Assembly (NCBI RefSeq): GCF_964340395.1
Contig: NC_135551.1
Location: 29,392,455-29,456,454, forward strand
Length of the DNA: 64,000 bases
Source: Glandiceps talaboti
Taxonomy: Eukaryota; Hemichordata; Enteropneusta; Spengelidae
Reading direction: 5' to 3'
Shown here: piece by piece, positions 49,501 through 62,964 of the stretch
Position numbering within the stretch: position 1 is the stretch's first letter
Layout of the letters: every line of letters begins with the position of its first letter
Notes under the pieces: generated by a model
Database searches by the model: none
What the model was told of the DNA's origin: nothing
What the model saw: the letters and a program-made list of their open reading frames with translations, nothing else
Translations under genes and position numbers: made by a program

Positions 49501-51886
49501 ATATTTCATATTTCTGTTTGAATTGCTTGTAGCTATTATTGATAGATTTTACATACTACTGCGGAGACCAAGCTTGCAGTTTATTGAAAATAGACACAAA
49601 CAAACAAATGTGTTGTTCAGTGTGGTAGATTACACAAATAGGTGATAGCGGCATGTGTCTCTGTTCTTAGGATATCATCATCACCCTGTAATCAAGATAG
49701 CGTACACACTGTAAGTCCTAAAGTGTACTTTGCAATATCATGGAATTCATCAGAAACGCCACCCTACTGTGAGTATAAATTAGCTAAGGTCCATTCAATA
49801 AAATGAAAGCTTGGTTTTCATTGTAAATATAGTGTTGCAGAAATGTTGTAATTCAAGGGGTAAATACTAGTTGGTCAGTTTGACACATGCAAAGCAAAGG
49901 TGTGCATCTATTTGCAATAAATCACAACAAACAAACATAGATTTTTCAAAATTTGATAACAGATCAGATTTGACTTTAAAACGTGTGTACTACTTTGATG
50001 TGGAAACCCACACGGTATGTCACATACCTTTGTATGAAAGAAATCACCATATCACAGAATAATACTATACACTGCTTTTGGTAAGCTGTGTGAGTACTGG
50101 CAGTAGAAGAGGTAGAATCCAGAAAACATTGCATAGAATTCCATAAATTGTACCAAACATTTCAGTGAGAAACAGTTAAAAATGAACAGAATTTGGTTAG
50201 TTGTTACGTACTTATTTACCAGTCGTAACAGATTAATAATAATACTAATATATACTTCACACACAAAAAAAAACAGTGTTTCATGACATTCACGCTCACT
50301 TTGTACAGTATTTGACAAAAGTTTTCTCATGTCAAATTGAAACAGTTTCATTTTAAACTTGAAGTATTATGGGTTGTTTGAAATTAAAACTGATGATTCC
50401 ATGGTAAAACAATAACAGTATAGTAAGACATGGTTCTAAGCATCCCCTGTGCCTATACACCACTTAAGACTGTCGTTAACAAGGGTATTTAATTTTCAGT
50501 GACAGTATAAATCAAGTCAAACATAACAATCAAGAAAAAAAAACACAATTTAATTAAATACTTATCTCTGGGATATTTGTCGTAATCATTGATGAAATAG
50601 GAATAATACCTCTAGGATGAATATGAATTATAACACTTAAACTGTGTGGGTTTTTGATCTCGCTGATAAATGGATCTTGGGTGAAGTGATTTTGATTGAG
50701 TATGGTATGCTAGCATTGGTTACACATTTGTATTCATAGGGTGGGAGTAGGACTTACAAGTGAGGGTGTATTCAATCATTGCTTTAGTGTGTGAAGCTTG
50801 ACTGGGATGGAACATTCCATGACAAGTATAGGGATGTTGACACATGGTTAGAGAGGTGTGCCATATTCATAGTGTAGTAAATATTGTTAATTAGTATTCC
50901 ATTTATTTACACTTTTATTTTGATTTGTTCAGAGGCCAGCCTCGTCGTAAGTAAGAAGTGACTATAAACACACACCATAACTTAGAAAATGAAATCTTGT
51001 ATTAAAAGAAGTAATGAATTGAGAGATCATCGAGAGTTTATATGTTGTTTTTAAAAGACAAATCTTATGTAATGAATATGAAAAGGAAATTCAAAGTTAA
51101 GCAAATCATATTAATTAAACATGCAAGTTGGTCCTTATGAACAAGACTAACCAATCAATCAGTTTTGAAATAGTAATATAGGTGCATTGTGGGTAAATGA
51201 TGCGCATTAAAGCAAAGATGGACACTTGAATCAATTTATACAAATACTATGATCTGATTGGTCACTTTACAAATACTATCATCTGATTGGTCATTTTACA
51301 AAGACTTACATAGATAGAGGTGGCAACGTTGATTGCTCATATTTGTGATCGTTCCATTAATTTGTTGATTATTTAAGAGTTGATCCAACCTATGAGGAAG
51401 AACATGAAATGTATCAAATGGCAGCAATTATTATTTTGCTTTGTTGTATATGCCAACACAATCACCAATCAAATGTTTTTGATATTGAAAAATCACATGT
51501 AAGTACATAATGAATATTACACTGTATTATTTTACAGCTACTTGTATTAACAGGTAACCTTTGACCCACAAGTTATTCCATGTCTAATTGTAACCTTTGA
51601 CCTGGAAGTTATTTTCAAGTCATAAAACTTTGTAAAATAGTATTGCCAAAGTATATAGTCAATGTCCACATCCACATACAAGCTTGTCGGCTGTGTTTCC
51701 AGTCTGTTGTCATGAAGGTCGCCAACCATCAGAAGACAAACATCATGAAATCACAAACCGTGTTTATGGACATTTTCACTAATATGTTACTCCACTCTTA
51801 AAATGTTTTCCAAATACGCATTAATTACATTTGTATTTAAGGATATATCTATTACCACCAACAGTATGACAAATAGTTTTAACTAG

Positions 51887-51887
<1 letters not shown>

Positions 51888-51919
<32 letters not shown>
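51888..51919 (+). repeat. Poly-G tract of about 32 bases
   Basis: Uninterrupted G run between ACTAGC and TAATTC. It could form a G-quadruplex, and its exact length is unreliable in most sequencing. Confidence 0.95.
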
Positions 51920-51920
<1 letters not shown>

Positions 51921-53423
51921 AATTCTTATAGTATTTAGTGTCTAACTGTGGAGTGAGGGAACTTGTTGAGTTCATTCTCTTATACCAACGTTTATCCATA
52001 CAGGTCTAGTGTTGTGTGTTTTCAAATATTTGAGATATATATATATAGTTATGTCGCAATGTAGTACTGTTAACCAACATCAGATACAAACATGACATGT
52101 ATCAGTAGTATTTGGAGCATTTCATCTGACTCGGTCATAGCAGTATCTTCATAAGTAGGTTTCGTATTCGTATCTAAATACCATTTCAGTTTTTGGCCTC
52201 TACATATGTACTCACAGATTTAGCAGACTCACATTCACATTTCAATATATTGTTTCTAGCTCTTGCATTCACATTTGAAAAAAAAAATGTAAAGGAATGA
52301 TCTCCACATTTATAAAGCTCAAGTATTCACATTTGAAAACACTTTTCGTCTACAGTCTCTAGATACGTAGATCGGCAATTTACATACGTAGTTCCCATAT
52401 TCACAATTTAGAAACAGTTGTAATCTTTGTGTGGTGTGCAACAAGTTCCAGGGGCTACAGTCACCATAATTGACAACTACACTTTCTATATTTAGTGAGG
52501 TTTTATAGAATGGACAATTTTTATGGTTTAATAATGGATATACTGGACTTAATGTTTTTTTCCAGAACTTGAACTGTGTATCATTTTATATAGCTATGTA
52601 CAATGAGTGTGTGTCATTTAATTTAGATCTTACATATTATTGAAGATGGTAGATTTAGTTTCTTGAAGTCCCAATGGATTCCTTATTAGTGAATTTGAGA
52701 TATAGTTAATCTTGAAGTCCTGTTTTTTCTCATAAATGGTATGTTAATTTCTGCTCATCTAACTTAGATGATATATTAAAAAAAACGGATCACTTTTCAG
52801 ATTTATTTGGTGTAAGACATCATGGTGTATGAGAAAGCCATGACATTGTCTCTTTTGAAACAAGAATCATTTGCTTTCTTTCTTTTCCATTATTGAATTT
52901 TAGTCTTACCTTTATCAGAGTTTATTTTTAAAATGTATGATTAGAGATAGGTACTGGTTTAAAAGGTCAAAAGTGTAAAGGTCAGAGTTTAAGGTCAGAG
53001 TTGAATTCAATCTTCTGTTTTGCGTGTACATATTGCCTACCAATCACTGTAGTATCATTTTATCTTGTGTATCCATGGAAACTATTTTTACTTGTTCTTT
53101 CTGACTTCAGAGAGTTCTATATAAAAATTTATTGAGTCATTTAACTTTGTGTGCCATTCACTTTTCTTTTGTATGCATGAGTTGAGTGCTGTTTAGTAAC
53201 AAAAGTCTCTTGCAAGGTTCACCCTGATTGGGTTGAAAACTATGGGAAAATGACATCTTTTGGATATATTATGAAATATTTGCAAAAGAAAGAATAATTC
53301 CATATGCTATCCAGTGAGAGGTAACCTTGGAAATGCTTCACATCAACCGACTTTTCATGATCCACAATATCTTCAAGTTTGTTTCTGTAATTACTGAAGT
53401 ATAGCAGCTTGCCTGTACACTTC

Positions 53424-54550
53424 ATACAGACTGCTATCCACCAGAACTACACTTCATACACACTGCTATCCACCAGAACTGCACTTCATACACACTACTA
53501 TCCACCAGAACTACACTTCATACACACTGCTGTCCACCAGAACTGCACTTCATACACACTGCTATCCACCAGAACTACACTTCATATAGAGTGCTATCCA
53601 CCAGAACTACACTTCATACACACTGCTGTCCACCAGAACTGCACTTCATATAGACTGCTGTCCACCAGAACTACACTTCATACACACTGCTATCCACCAG
53701 AACTCCACTTCATATAGACTGCTATCCACTAGAACTACACTTCATATAGACTGCTATCCACCAGAACTGCACTTCATATAGACTGCTATCCACCAGAACT
53801 ACACTTCATATAGACTGCTATCTACCAGAACTGCACTTCATATAGACTGCTATCCACCAGAACTGTACTTCATACAGACTGCTATCCACCATAACTGCAC
53901 TTCATACACACTGCTATCCACCAGAACTACACTTCATACAGACTGCTATCCACCAGAACTACACTTCATACAGACTGCTATCCACCAGAACTACACTTCA
54001 TACACACTGCTATCCACCAGAACTACACTTCATATAGACTGCTATCCACCAGAACTACACTTCATGCACACTGTTATCCACCATAACTGCACTTCATATA
54101 GACTGCTATCCACCAGAACTGCACTTCATATAGACTGCTATCCACCAGAATTGTACTTCATACAGACTGCTATCCACCATAACTGCACTTCATACACACT
54201 GCTATCCACCAGAACTACACTTCATATAGACTGCTATCCACCAGAACTGCACTTCATATAGACTGCTATCCACCAGAACTACACTTCATACACACTGCTA
54301 TCCACCAGAACTACACTTCATACAGACTGCTATCCACCAGAACTACACTTTACACAAGCTGCTATCCACCAGAACTACACTTCATATACACTGCTATCCA
54401 CCATAACTGCACTTCATACACACTGCTATCCACCAGAACTGCACTTCATACACACTGCTATCCACCAGAACTGCACTTCATAAAGACTGCAGTCCACAAT
54501 TACTGCACCTCATATAGACTGCTGTCCGCCAGAACTCGTCTACTGTCAAC
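53424..54550. repeat. 32-bp minisatellite, about 35 copies
   Basis: Unit CTGCTATCCACCAGAACTAC then ACTTCATACACA or ACTTCATATAGA. Two alternating endings (ACACA and ATAGA/ACAGA) form patchy blocks. The array decays toward 54480-54600. Open frames over it are repeat artefacts. Confidence 0.96.
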
Positions 54551-54599
54551 AACTACTGCACTTCATAGAAATTACTGTCCATACTACTGCAGTTCAGAC

Positions 54600-56073
54600 A
54601 ACCTACTATCCATTCGCAAAAACTACCACCAAATACAACTGCAGATTGTAGATTTGTCTGTTTATAGAACCATATCCGTGGACATTGATAAGACTTCAAC
54701 AAAAATAGAAACATTATTAAGGTATATTACAGAAGTAAGAAAGGACATCACGTACAGTTTAATCCACATCCGTTTTAAGTATGCGAAAGTTGAGGTAGGA
54801 ATTATTTTAGTAATGTTTGCACATGATAACAGAGGACCGAAATCTAAGAGAAATAGAGGAAGAGTTATCCATTATTTGGTTAACCACTACTCCTCCCCAC
54901 CCCCACCCCGAAATCATACAACAGTTATGTGCAGGGTAGAGGGGCTAATCCATATCCACCCATACATAGAGTATAGTGCAAGCTAGGGTTGGTCAACCAA
55001 ACCATAATCTTGCCAATAAATAACTTTGGTAGTAAGCAGAAACAAAAACCAACATATACAAAGAATGAAAAGAAATGGTATTGCTTTTGAAAACATTAAT
55101 TAGTATGACCTTTACAGTAAATCAACAAGTAGACGCAATTGAATGGTTTATGACTTGTTAAATTTGAACAAAACTGACACCTACAGCTTTTTCTTTTCAA
55201 CTCGTACTATAAAATAGAAGGTCAGTCAATAATACAAACAATACTTGAAGTCATTCCACCTGTGGCCAACTTCTTACAAGAATAAGTAAAGTAGGCAGAA
55301 ATGGCGTATTTCTCTTGGGGCGTGTTCAGACAAAATGACACCTTTTGAAATCCCTAAAATTTAAATAGCCAGTCTTAAAGTTACAAATGATGTATACCAG
55401 TATTATATATTCGGTAGATTCATTGGCAGCCGCTTTGGTTTCACAAAGAAACATTGCAATATATTAGGTTTTACGATATGCAGCTTGACCTTGACCTTCA
55501 TTTTCAATGTCATTAGTCCAATAGTTATTTTGCGTCATCATCGTCAACCACTTTTCATACTAGGCTCATTAGTAGACTCGATGACCGTCTGGACAAACGT
55601 TCCCGTCATGCAATTTAGCATCCTACAGAAACGGTGTATTATACTGGTTTGTGTATCAACATGTGTCAGTCTGCCTACTTTGCCTAGCAACAAGTCCACG
55701 CCCATACTAACAGGGAAATGGTGATATATATTGTAAGCATAACATCGTGGATGGTTAGGCAAGTGGATAAACTTTCCAAATATTGACATAATTGACCAAG
55801 CAATGAAGATATTGCCCATACCCTTTTAACATTATCAATGGTGTATAGAAATATTTTTTTAAATAACACACTAAACTAAACATTTATGCTACAATGTAAG
55901 GATTAACAAGTCTGTTATATTCGTAACAAGTTCAACTTTTCCTCTCTGAAAAGACAGGCAAAGGAATCCGATAAATGACAGCAAAGTGTCATACTAACTA
56001 ACTATAATACTGGTAAGTTACTGCAGTAATTAGATTTCATGGTTTAGGAAAATATTTTCAGACTCTCTCCTTA
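54600..56073. other. Intergenic, no supported gene
   Basis: Short open frames at 54654-54986 and 55485-55724 show no domain and no splice support. A DR0 pair TGACCTTGACCT lies at 55486-55497. Confidence 0.5.
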
Positions 56074-56436
56074 TTAGGCCCAACAATATTTTTTTTTTGG
56101 TTCTGGTTGCCCTACCCTACCTAGCTTTTCACTGCCGAACATAAAGTTTTTCTACGAATTCGAGAAAAAAAATCGCAAAATTGTGAAGTCTCACGAGAAA
56201 TAGTGGACGCAGAGAGACTGACATCAACTTAAAAAGACAGTATAAAACAGTTCTTCCAATCTGTAATGGCTGTACATCTGACGAAACAACACAGAGACCA
56301 TTTGGAAAACAATGGAAAGCTGAACTAGACACACACATGAAAAAAATATGTATAAGATGAAATAAAAAAATCTACCTACCCCACCTATTCTAAAATTGAG
56401 CGTAATCGGAACCACATAATTCTTTTTATTAGGCCT
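56074..56436 (-). mobile_element. Non-autonomous TIR element, copy 2
   Basis: Inverted relative of 7991-8374. Ends are TTAGGCCCAACAATATTT on the left and, reverse-complemented from the right, AGGCCTAATAAAAAGAATTA followed by GGTTCCGATTAC. Homology extends through the non-coding interior. Frames 56129-56338 and 56224-56532 on the minus strand lie inside it and are spurious. Confidence 0.72.
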
Positions 56437-56883
56437 TTGAGTCCACCAACCCTTCAACCCCAAACCCCCGAGGGATCTACTCAAACCAATAACTCTGCCA
56501 TAAATAAATGGGTCCTGTCTGTTGATTGACATTAATTGTCAATACTGTCTTAATCGTTTAACCTAAAACTTATGAAATCGATGTCTCCAATACCATATCA
56601 ATACTCCATCCACCCTGTCACTCTAATGGAATGTATACGTCCAAGCCGATTTCTCCATCAATGTGGAGCGTCTGTAAGGCAAATAACGATTTTCTACCAG
56701 TGGAGAGACAGACAGGCAGGCGTCTTACTTTTCCTTTGCCATTTAAGTTGAAGTCAGCTTTCTTCAGAGAATGTAATAAATTTAAAGGTCGTTGATTACC
56801 GGCTGCCACGACGTATAGGTAGACCAAGGAATGTGTGGCTCGCTAACCTGTCAACGGCTGTCTGTGTACAGTTATACAGGATC

Positions 56884-57041
<158 letters not shown>

Positions 57042-57489
57042 ATGCGCATACACCTGATCGATTGGTGTATCCATGTATATACCGTTATATTAAATTTCTA
57101 TTCACTATTCTGTTGATATAAGAAAACTTTATTAAAAAATAATAACCAGCAGATACTTGTAACGTTCTCAAGATGTAGCTGATTCATTCGCCTCATTATA
57201 GTTTCCTATCAAACGAAAGTTACCATGACAAGGACAGCATCCATATTTTCCCGTGCGATTTTATCAATTCCGTTCCAATTCTAAGTGCACTGATTGATTT
57301 CACCTACACACTGTTAACGTTGGCAATGAATTATTGAATTAAAATTTTATTGATTTATTGATTCCCAGGATTTTCATTGATAATTATTAGAAGCGCTACA
57401 CAGTATGGATTGGTGGAGATAGCGTGAATCATCGTATACTCATTCAAGTGCATCTGATAACTTGAAGGAATCCGATGTTCATTCACTTG
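57042..57489. other. Spacer between the GA array and the foldback element
   Basis: AT-rich, unique-looking, no gene seen. Confidence 0.5.
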
Positions 57490-57498
57490 CTATTGAGG
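57490..57498. repeat. Left 9-bp target-site duplication
   Basis: CTATTGAGG, identical to 62992-63000. Confidence 0.85.
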
Positions 57499-57539
57499 GG
57501 GTGACCCTAAAACGAATGACAACCTGAATGACGGAAAAC

Positions 57540-60257
57540 GAATGACAGCATTTCTAGGTGGTAAACAGTGGAATGACACCCTTTTCTACATTCAGTTAGT
57601 TGAATGACACCCTCTGCACTGTAAAACCAGTGGAATGACAGCCGCCACTCTATAAAATAAGTGGAATGACAGCATTTTTAATGCTTTAGAACTGGAATGA
57701 CAGCATTTCTAGGTGGTAAACAGTGGAATGACACCCTTTTCTACATTCAGTTAGTTGAATGACAGCCTCTACACAGTAGAACCCCTGGAATGACAGCCGC
57801 CACTCTATAAAATAAGTGGAATGACAGCATTTTTAATGCTTTGGAACTGGAATGACAGCATTTTTAGGTGGTAAACAGTGGAATGACACCCTTTTCTACA
57901 ATCAGTTAGTTGAATGACACACTCTGCACTGTAGAACCACTGGAATGACAGCCGCCACTCTATAAAATAAGTGGAATGACAGCATTTTCAATGCTTTAGA
58001 ACTGGAATGACAGCATTTCTAGGTGGTAAACAGTGGAATGACACCCTTTTCTACATTCAGTTAGTTGAATGACACCCTCTGCACTGTAGAACCACTGGAA
58101 TGACAGCCGCCACTCTATAAAATAAGTGGAATGACAGCATTTTCAATGCTTTAGAACTGGAATGACAGCATTTCTAGGTGGTAAACAGTGGAATGACACC
58201 CTTTTCTACATTCAGTTAGTTGAATGACACCCTCTACACTGTAGAACCACTGGAATGACAGCCGCCACTCTATAAAATAAGTGGAATGACAGCATTTTCA
58301 ATGCTTTAGAACTGGAATGACAGCATTTCTAGGTGGTAAACAGTGGAATGACACCCTTTTCTACATTCAGTTAGTTGAATGACACCCTCTGCACTGTAGA
58401 ACCACTGGAATGACAGCCGCCACTCTATAAAATAAGTGGAATGACAGCATTTTTAATGCTTTGGTACTGGAATGACAGCATTTCTAGGTGGTAAACAGTG
58501 GAATGACACCCTTTTCTACATTCAGTTAGTTGAATGACACCCTCTGCACTGTAAAACCAGTGGAATGACAGCCGCCACTCTATAAAATAAGTGGAATGAC
58601 AGCATTTTTAATGCTTTAGAACTGGAATGACAGCATTTCTAGGTGGTAAACAGTGGAATGACACCCTTTTCTACATTCAGTTAGTTGAATGACAGCCTCT
58701 ACACTGTAGAACCCCTGGAATGACAGCCGCCACTCTATAAAATAAGTGGAATGACAGCATTTTTAATGCTTTGGAACTGGAATGACAGCATTTTTAGGTG
58801 GTAAACAGTGGAATGACACCCTTTTCTACAATCAGTTAGTTGAATGACACACTCTGCACTGTAGAACCACTGGAATGACAGCCGCCACTCTATAAAATAA
58901 GTTGAATGACAGCATTTTCAATGCTTTAGAACTGGAATGACAGCATTTCTAGGTGGTAAACAGTGGAATGACACCCTTTTCTACATTCAGTTAGTTGAAT
59001 GACACCCTCTGCACTGTAGAACCACTGGAATGACAGCCGCCACTCTATAAAATAAGTGGAATGACAGCATTTTCAATGCTTTAGAACTGGAATGACAGCA
59101 TTTCTAGGTGGTAAACAGTGGAATGACACCCTTTTCTACATTCAGTTAGTTGAATGACACCCTCTACACTGTAGAACCACTGGAATGACAGCCGCCACTC
59201 TATAAAATAAGTGGAATGACAGCATTTTTAATGCTTTGGTACTGCAATGACAGCATTTCTAGGTGGTAAACAGTGGAATGACACCCTTTTCTACATTCAG
59301 TTAGTTGAATGACACCCTCTACACTGTAGAACCACTGGAATGACAGCCGCCACTCTATAAAATAAGTGGAATGACAGCATTTTTAATGCTTTGGTACTGG
59401 AATGACAGCATTTCTAGGCGGTAAACAGTGGAATGACACCCTTTTCTACATTCAGTTAGTTGAATGACACCCTCTGCACTGTAAAACCAGTGGAATGACA
59501 GCCGCCACTCTATAAAATAAGTGGAATGACAGCATTTTTAATGCTTTAGAACTGGAATGACAGCATTTCTAGGTGGTAAACAGTGGAATGACACCCTTTT
59601 TCTACAATCAGTTAGTTGAATGACACACTCTGCACTGTAGAACCACTGGAATGACAGCCGCCACTCTATAAAATAAGTGGAATGACAGCATTTTCAATGC
59701 TTTAGAACTGGAATGACAGCATTTCTAGGTGGTAAACAGTGGAATGACACCCTTTTCTACATTCAGTTAGTTGAATGACACACTCTGCACTGTAGAACCA
59801 CTGGAATGACAGCCGCCACTCTATAAAATAAGTGGAATGACAGCATTTTTAATGCTTTGGTACTGGAATGACAGCATTTCTAGGTGGTAAACAGTGGAAT
59901 GACACCCTTTTTCTACAATCAGTTAGTTGAATGACACACTCTGCACTGTAGAACCACTGGAATGACAGCCGCCACTCTATAAAATAAGTGGAATGACAGC
60001 ATTTTCAATGCTTTAGAACTGGAATGACAGCATTTCTAGGTGGTAAACAATGGAATGACACCCTTTTCTACATTCAGTTAGTTGAATGACACACTCTGCA
60101 CTGTAGAACCACTGGAATGACAGCCGCCACTCTATAAAATAAGTGGAATGACAGCATTTTTAATGCTTTGGTACTGGAATGACAGCATTTCTAGGTGGTA
60201 AACAGTGGAATGACACCCTTTTCTACATTCAGTTAGTTGAATGACACCCTCTGCACT
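57540..60257 (+). repeat. Left arm array: 31-bp submonomers in a 155-bp higher-order unit
   Basis: GAATGAC at 57540 and 60239 are 87 x 31 + 2 bases apart; the two extra bases are single T insertions near 59600 and 59908. Five submonomers repeat in order, each starting GAATGAC with distinct remainders: CATTTCTAGGTGG, CCTTTTCTACATTCAG, CCTCTGCACTGTA, CCGCCACTCTATAAAA and CATTTTTAATGCTTT. That gives about 17.5 copies of 155 bp. Confidence 0.95.
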
Positions 60258-62964
60258 CTTTTTATAGAGTGGCGGCTGTCATTCCAGTGGTTCTACAGTG
60301 TAGAGGGTGTCATTCAACTAACTGAATGTAGAAAAGGGTGTCATTCCACTTATGTTATAGAGTGGCGGCTGTCATTCCAGTGGTTCTACAGTGTAGAGGC
60401 TGTCATTCAACTAACTGAATGTAGAAAAGGGTGTCATTCCACTGTTTACCACCTAGAAATGCTGTCATTCCAGTTCTAAAGCATTGAAAATGCTGTCATT
60501 CCACTTATTTTATAGAGTGGCGGCTGTCATTCCAGTGGTTCTACAGTGCAGAGGGTGTCATTCAACTAACTGAATGTAGAAAAGGGTGTCATTCCACTGT
60601 TTACCACCTAGAAATGCTGTCATTCCAGTTCTAAAGCATTGAAAATGCTGTCATTCCACTTATTTTATAGAGTGGCGGCTGTCATTCCAGTGGTTCTACA
60701 GTGCAGAGTGTGTCATTCAACTAACTGATTGTAGAAAAGGGTGTCATTCCACTGTTTACCACCTAAAAATGCTGTCATTCCAGTTCCAAAGCATTAAAAA
60801 TGCTGTCATTCCACTTATTTTATAGAGTGGCGGCTGTCATTCCAGGGGTTCTACAGTGTAGAGGCTGTCATTCAACTAACTGAATGTAGAAAAGGGTGTC
60901 ATTCCACTGTTTACCACCTAGAAATGCGGTCATTCCAGTTCTAAAGCATTGAAAATGCTGTCATTCCACTTATTTTATAGAGTGGCGGCTGTCATTCCAG
61001 TGGTTCTACAGTGTAGAGGGTGTCATTCAACTAACTGAATGTAGAAAAGGGTGTCATTCCACTGTTTACCACCTAGAAATGCTGTCATTCCAGTTCTAAA
61101 GCATTGAAAATGCTGTCATTCCACTTATTTTATAGAGTGGCGGCTGTCATTCCAGTGGTTCTACAGTGCAGAGGGTGTCATTCAACTAACTGAATGTAGA
61201 AAAGGGTGTCATTCCACTGTTTACCACCTAGAAATGCTGTCATTCCAGTTCTAAAGCATTGAAAATGCTGTCATTCCACTTATTTTATAGAGTGGCGGCT
61301 GTCATTCCAGTGGTTCTACAGTGTAGAGGGTGTCATTCAACTAACTGAATGTAGAAAAGGGTGTCATTCCACTGTTTACCACCTAGAAATGCGGTCATTC
61401 CAGTTCTAAAGCATTGAAAATGCTGTCATTCCACTTATTTTATAGAGTGGCGGCTGTCATTCCAGTGGTTCTACAGTGTAGAGGGTGTCATTCAACTAAC
61501 TGAATGTAGAAAAGGGTGTCATTCCACTGTTTACCACCTAGAAATGCTGTCATTCCAGTTCTAAAGCATTGAAAATGCTGTCATTCCACTTATTTTATAG
61601 AGTGGCGGCTGTCATTCCAGTGGTTCTACAGTGCAGAGGGTGTCATTCAACTAACTGAATGTAGAAAAGGGTGTCATTCCACTGTTTACCACCTAGAAAT
61701 GCTGTCATTCCAGTTCTAAAGCATTGAAAATGCTGTCATTCCACTTATTTTATAGAGTGGCGGCTGTCATTCCAGTGGTTCTACAGTGCAGAGGGTGTCA
61801 TTCAACTAACTGAATGTAGAAAAGGGTGTCACTCCACTGTTTACCACCTAGAAATGCTGTCATTCCAGTACCAAAGCATTAAAAATGCTGTCATTCCACT
61901 TATTTTATAGAGTGGCGGCTGTCATTCCAGTGGTTCTACAGTGTAGAGGGTGTCATTCAACTAACTGAATGTAGAAAAGGGTGTCATTCCACTGTTTACC
62001 ACCTAGAAATGCTGTCATTCCAGTTCTAAAGCATTGAAAATGCTGTCATTCCACTTATTTTATAGAGTGGCGGCTGTCATTCCAGTGGTTCTACAGTACA
62101 GAGGGTGTCATTCAACTAACTGAATGTAGAAAAGGGTGTCATTCCACTGTTTGCCACCTAGAAATGCTGTCATTCCAGTACCAAAGCATTAAAAATGCTG
62201 TCATTCCACTTATTTTATAGAGTGGCGGCTGTCATTCCAGTGGTTCTACAGTGTAGAGGCTGTCATTCAACTAACTGAATGTAGAAAAGGGTGTCATTCC
62301 ACTGTTTACCACCTAGAAATGCTGTCATTCCAGTTCTAAAGCATTGAAAATGCTGTCATTCCACTTATTTTATAGAGTGGCGGCTGTCATTCCAGTGGTT
62401 CTACAGTGCAGAGGGTGTCATTCAACTAACTGAATGTAGAAAAGGGTGTCATTCCACTGTTTACCACCTAGAAATGCTGTCATTCCAGTTCTAAAGCATT
62501 GAAAATGCTGTCATTCCACTTATTTTATAGAGTGGCGGCTGTCATTCCAGTGGTTCTACAGTGCAGAGTGTGTCATTCAACTAACTGATTGTAGAAAAGG
62601 GTGTCATTCCACTGTTTACCACCTAAAAATGCTGTCATTCCAGTTCCAAAGCATTAAAAATGCTGTCATTCCACTTATTTTATAGAGTGGCGGCTGTCAT
62701 TCCAGGGGTTCTACAGTGTAGAGGCTGTCATTCAACTAACTGAATGTAGAAAAGGGTGTCATTCCACTGTTTACCACCTAGAAATGCTGTCATTCCAGTT
62801 CTAAAGCATTAAAAATGCTGTCATTCCACTTATTTTATAGAGTGGCGGCTGTCATTCCACTGGTTTTACAGTGCAGAGGGTGTCATTCAACTAACTGAAT
62901 GTAGAAAAGGGTGTCATTCCACTGTTTACCACCTAGAAATGCTGTCATTCGTTTTCCGTCATTC
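60258..62964 (-). repeat. Right arm array, inverted copy of the left arm
   Basis: GTCATTC at 60278 and 62944 are exactly 86 x 31 bases apart. Same five submonomers in reverse complement. Near the centre (about 60340-60365) a 155-bp unit lacks two submonomers, showing whole-submonomer deletion that keeps the 31-bp phase. Confidence 0.95.

Larger units (their letters stand above)
48061..53410. other. Non-coding stretch, possible distal 3'UTR and intergenic DNA
   Basis: AT-rich, no supported gene. It contains AATAAA signals near 49796 and 49916, an 18-bp tandem repeat (49450-49500), a short duplication with CATCTGATTGGTCA near 51245-51300, and a poly-G tract (51888-51919). Confidence 0.5.

Noticed and set aside
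57540-62964. CRISPR array, because a short conserved word alternates with longer segments at fixed period
   Set aside because: The segments between GAATGAC words are not unique spacers; only five types recur in fixed order, the array is palindromic, and the genome is eukaryotic.
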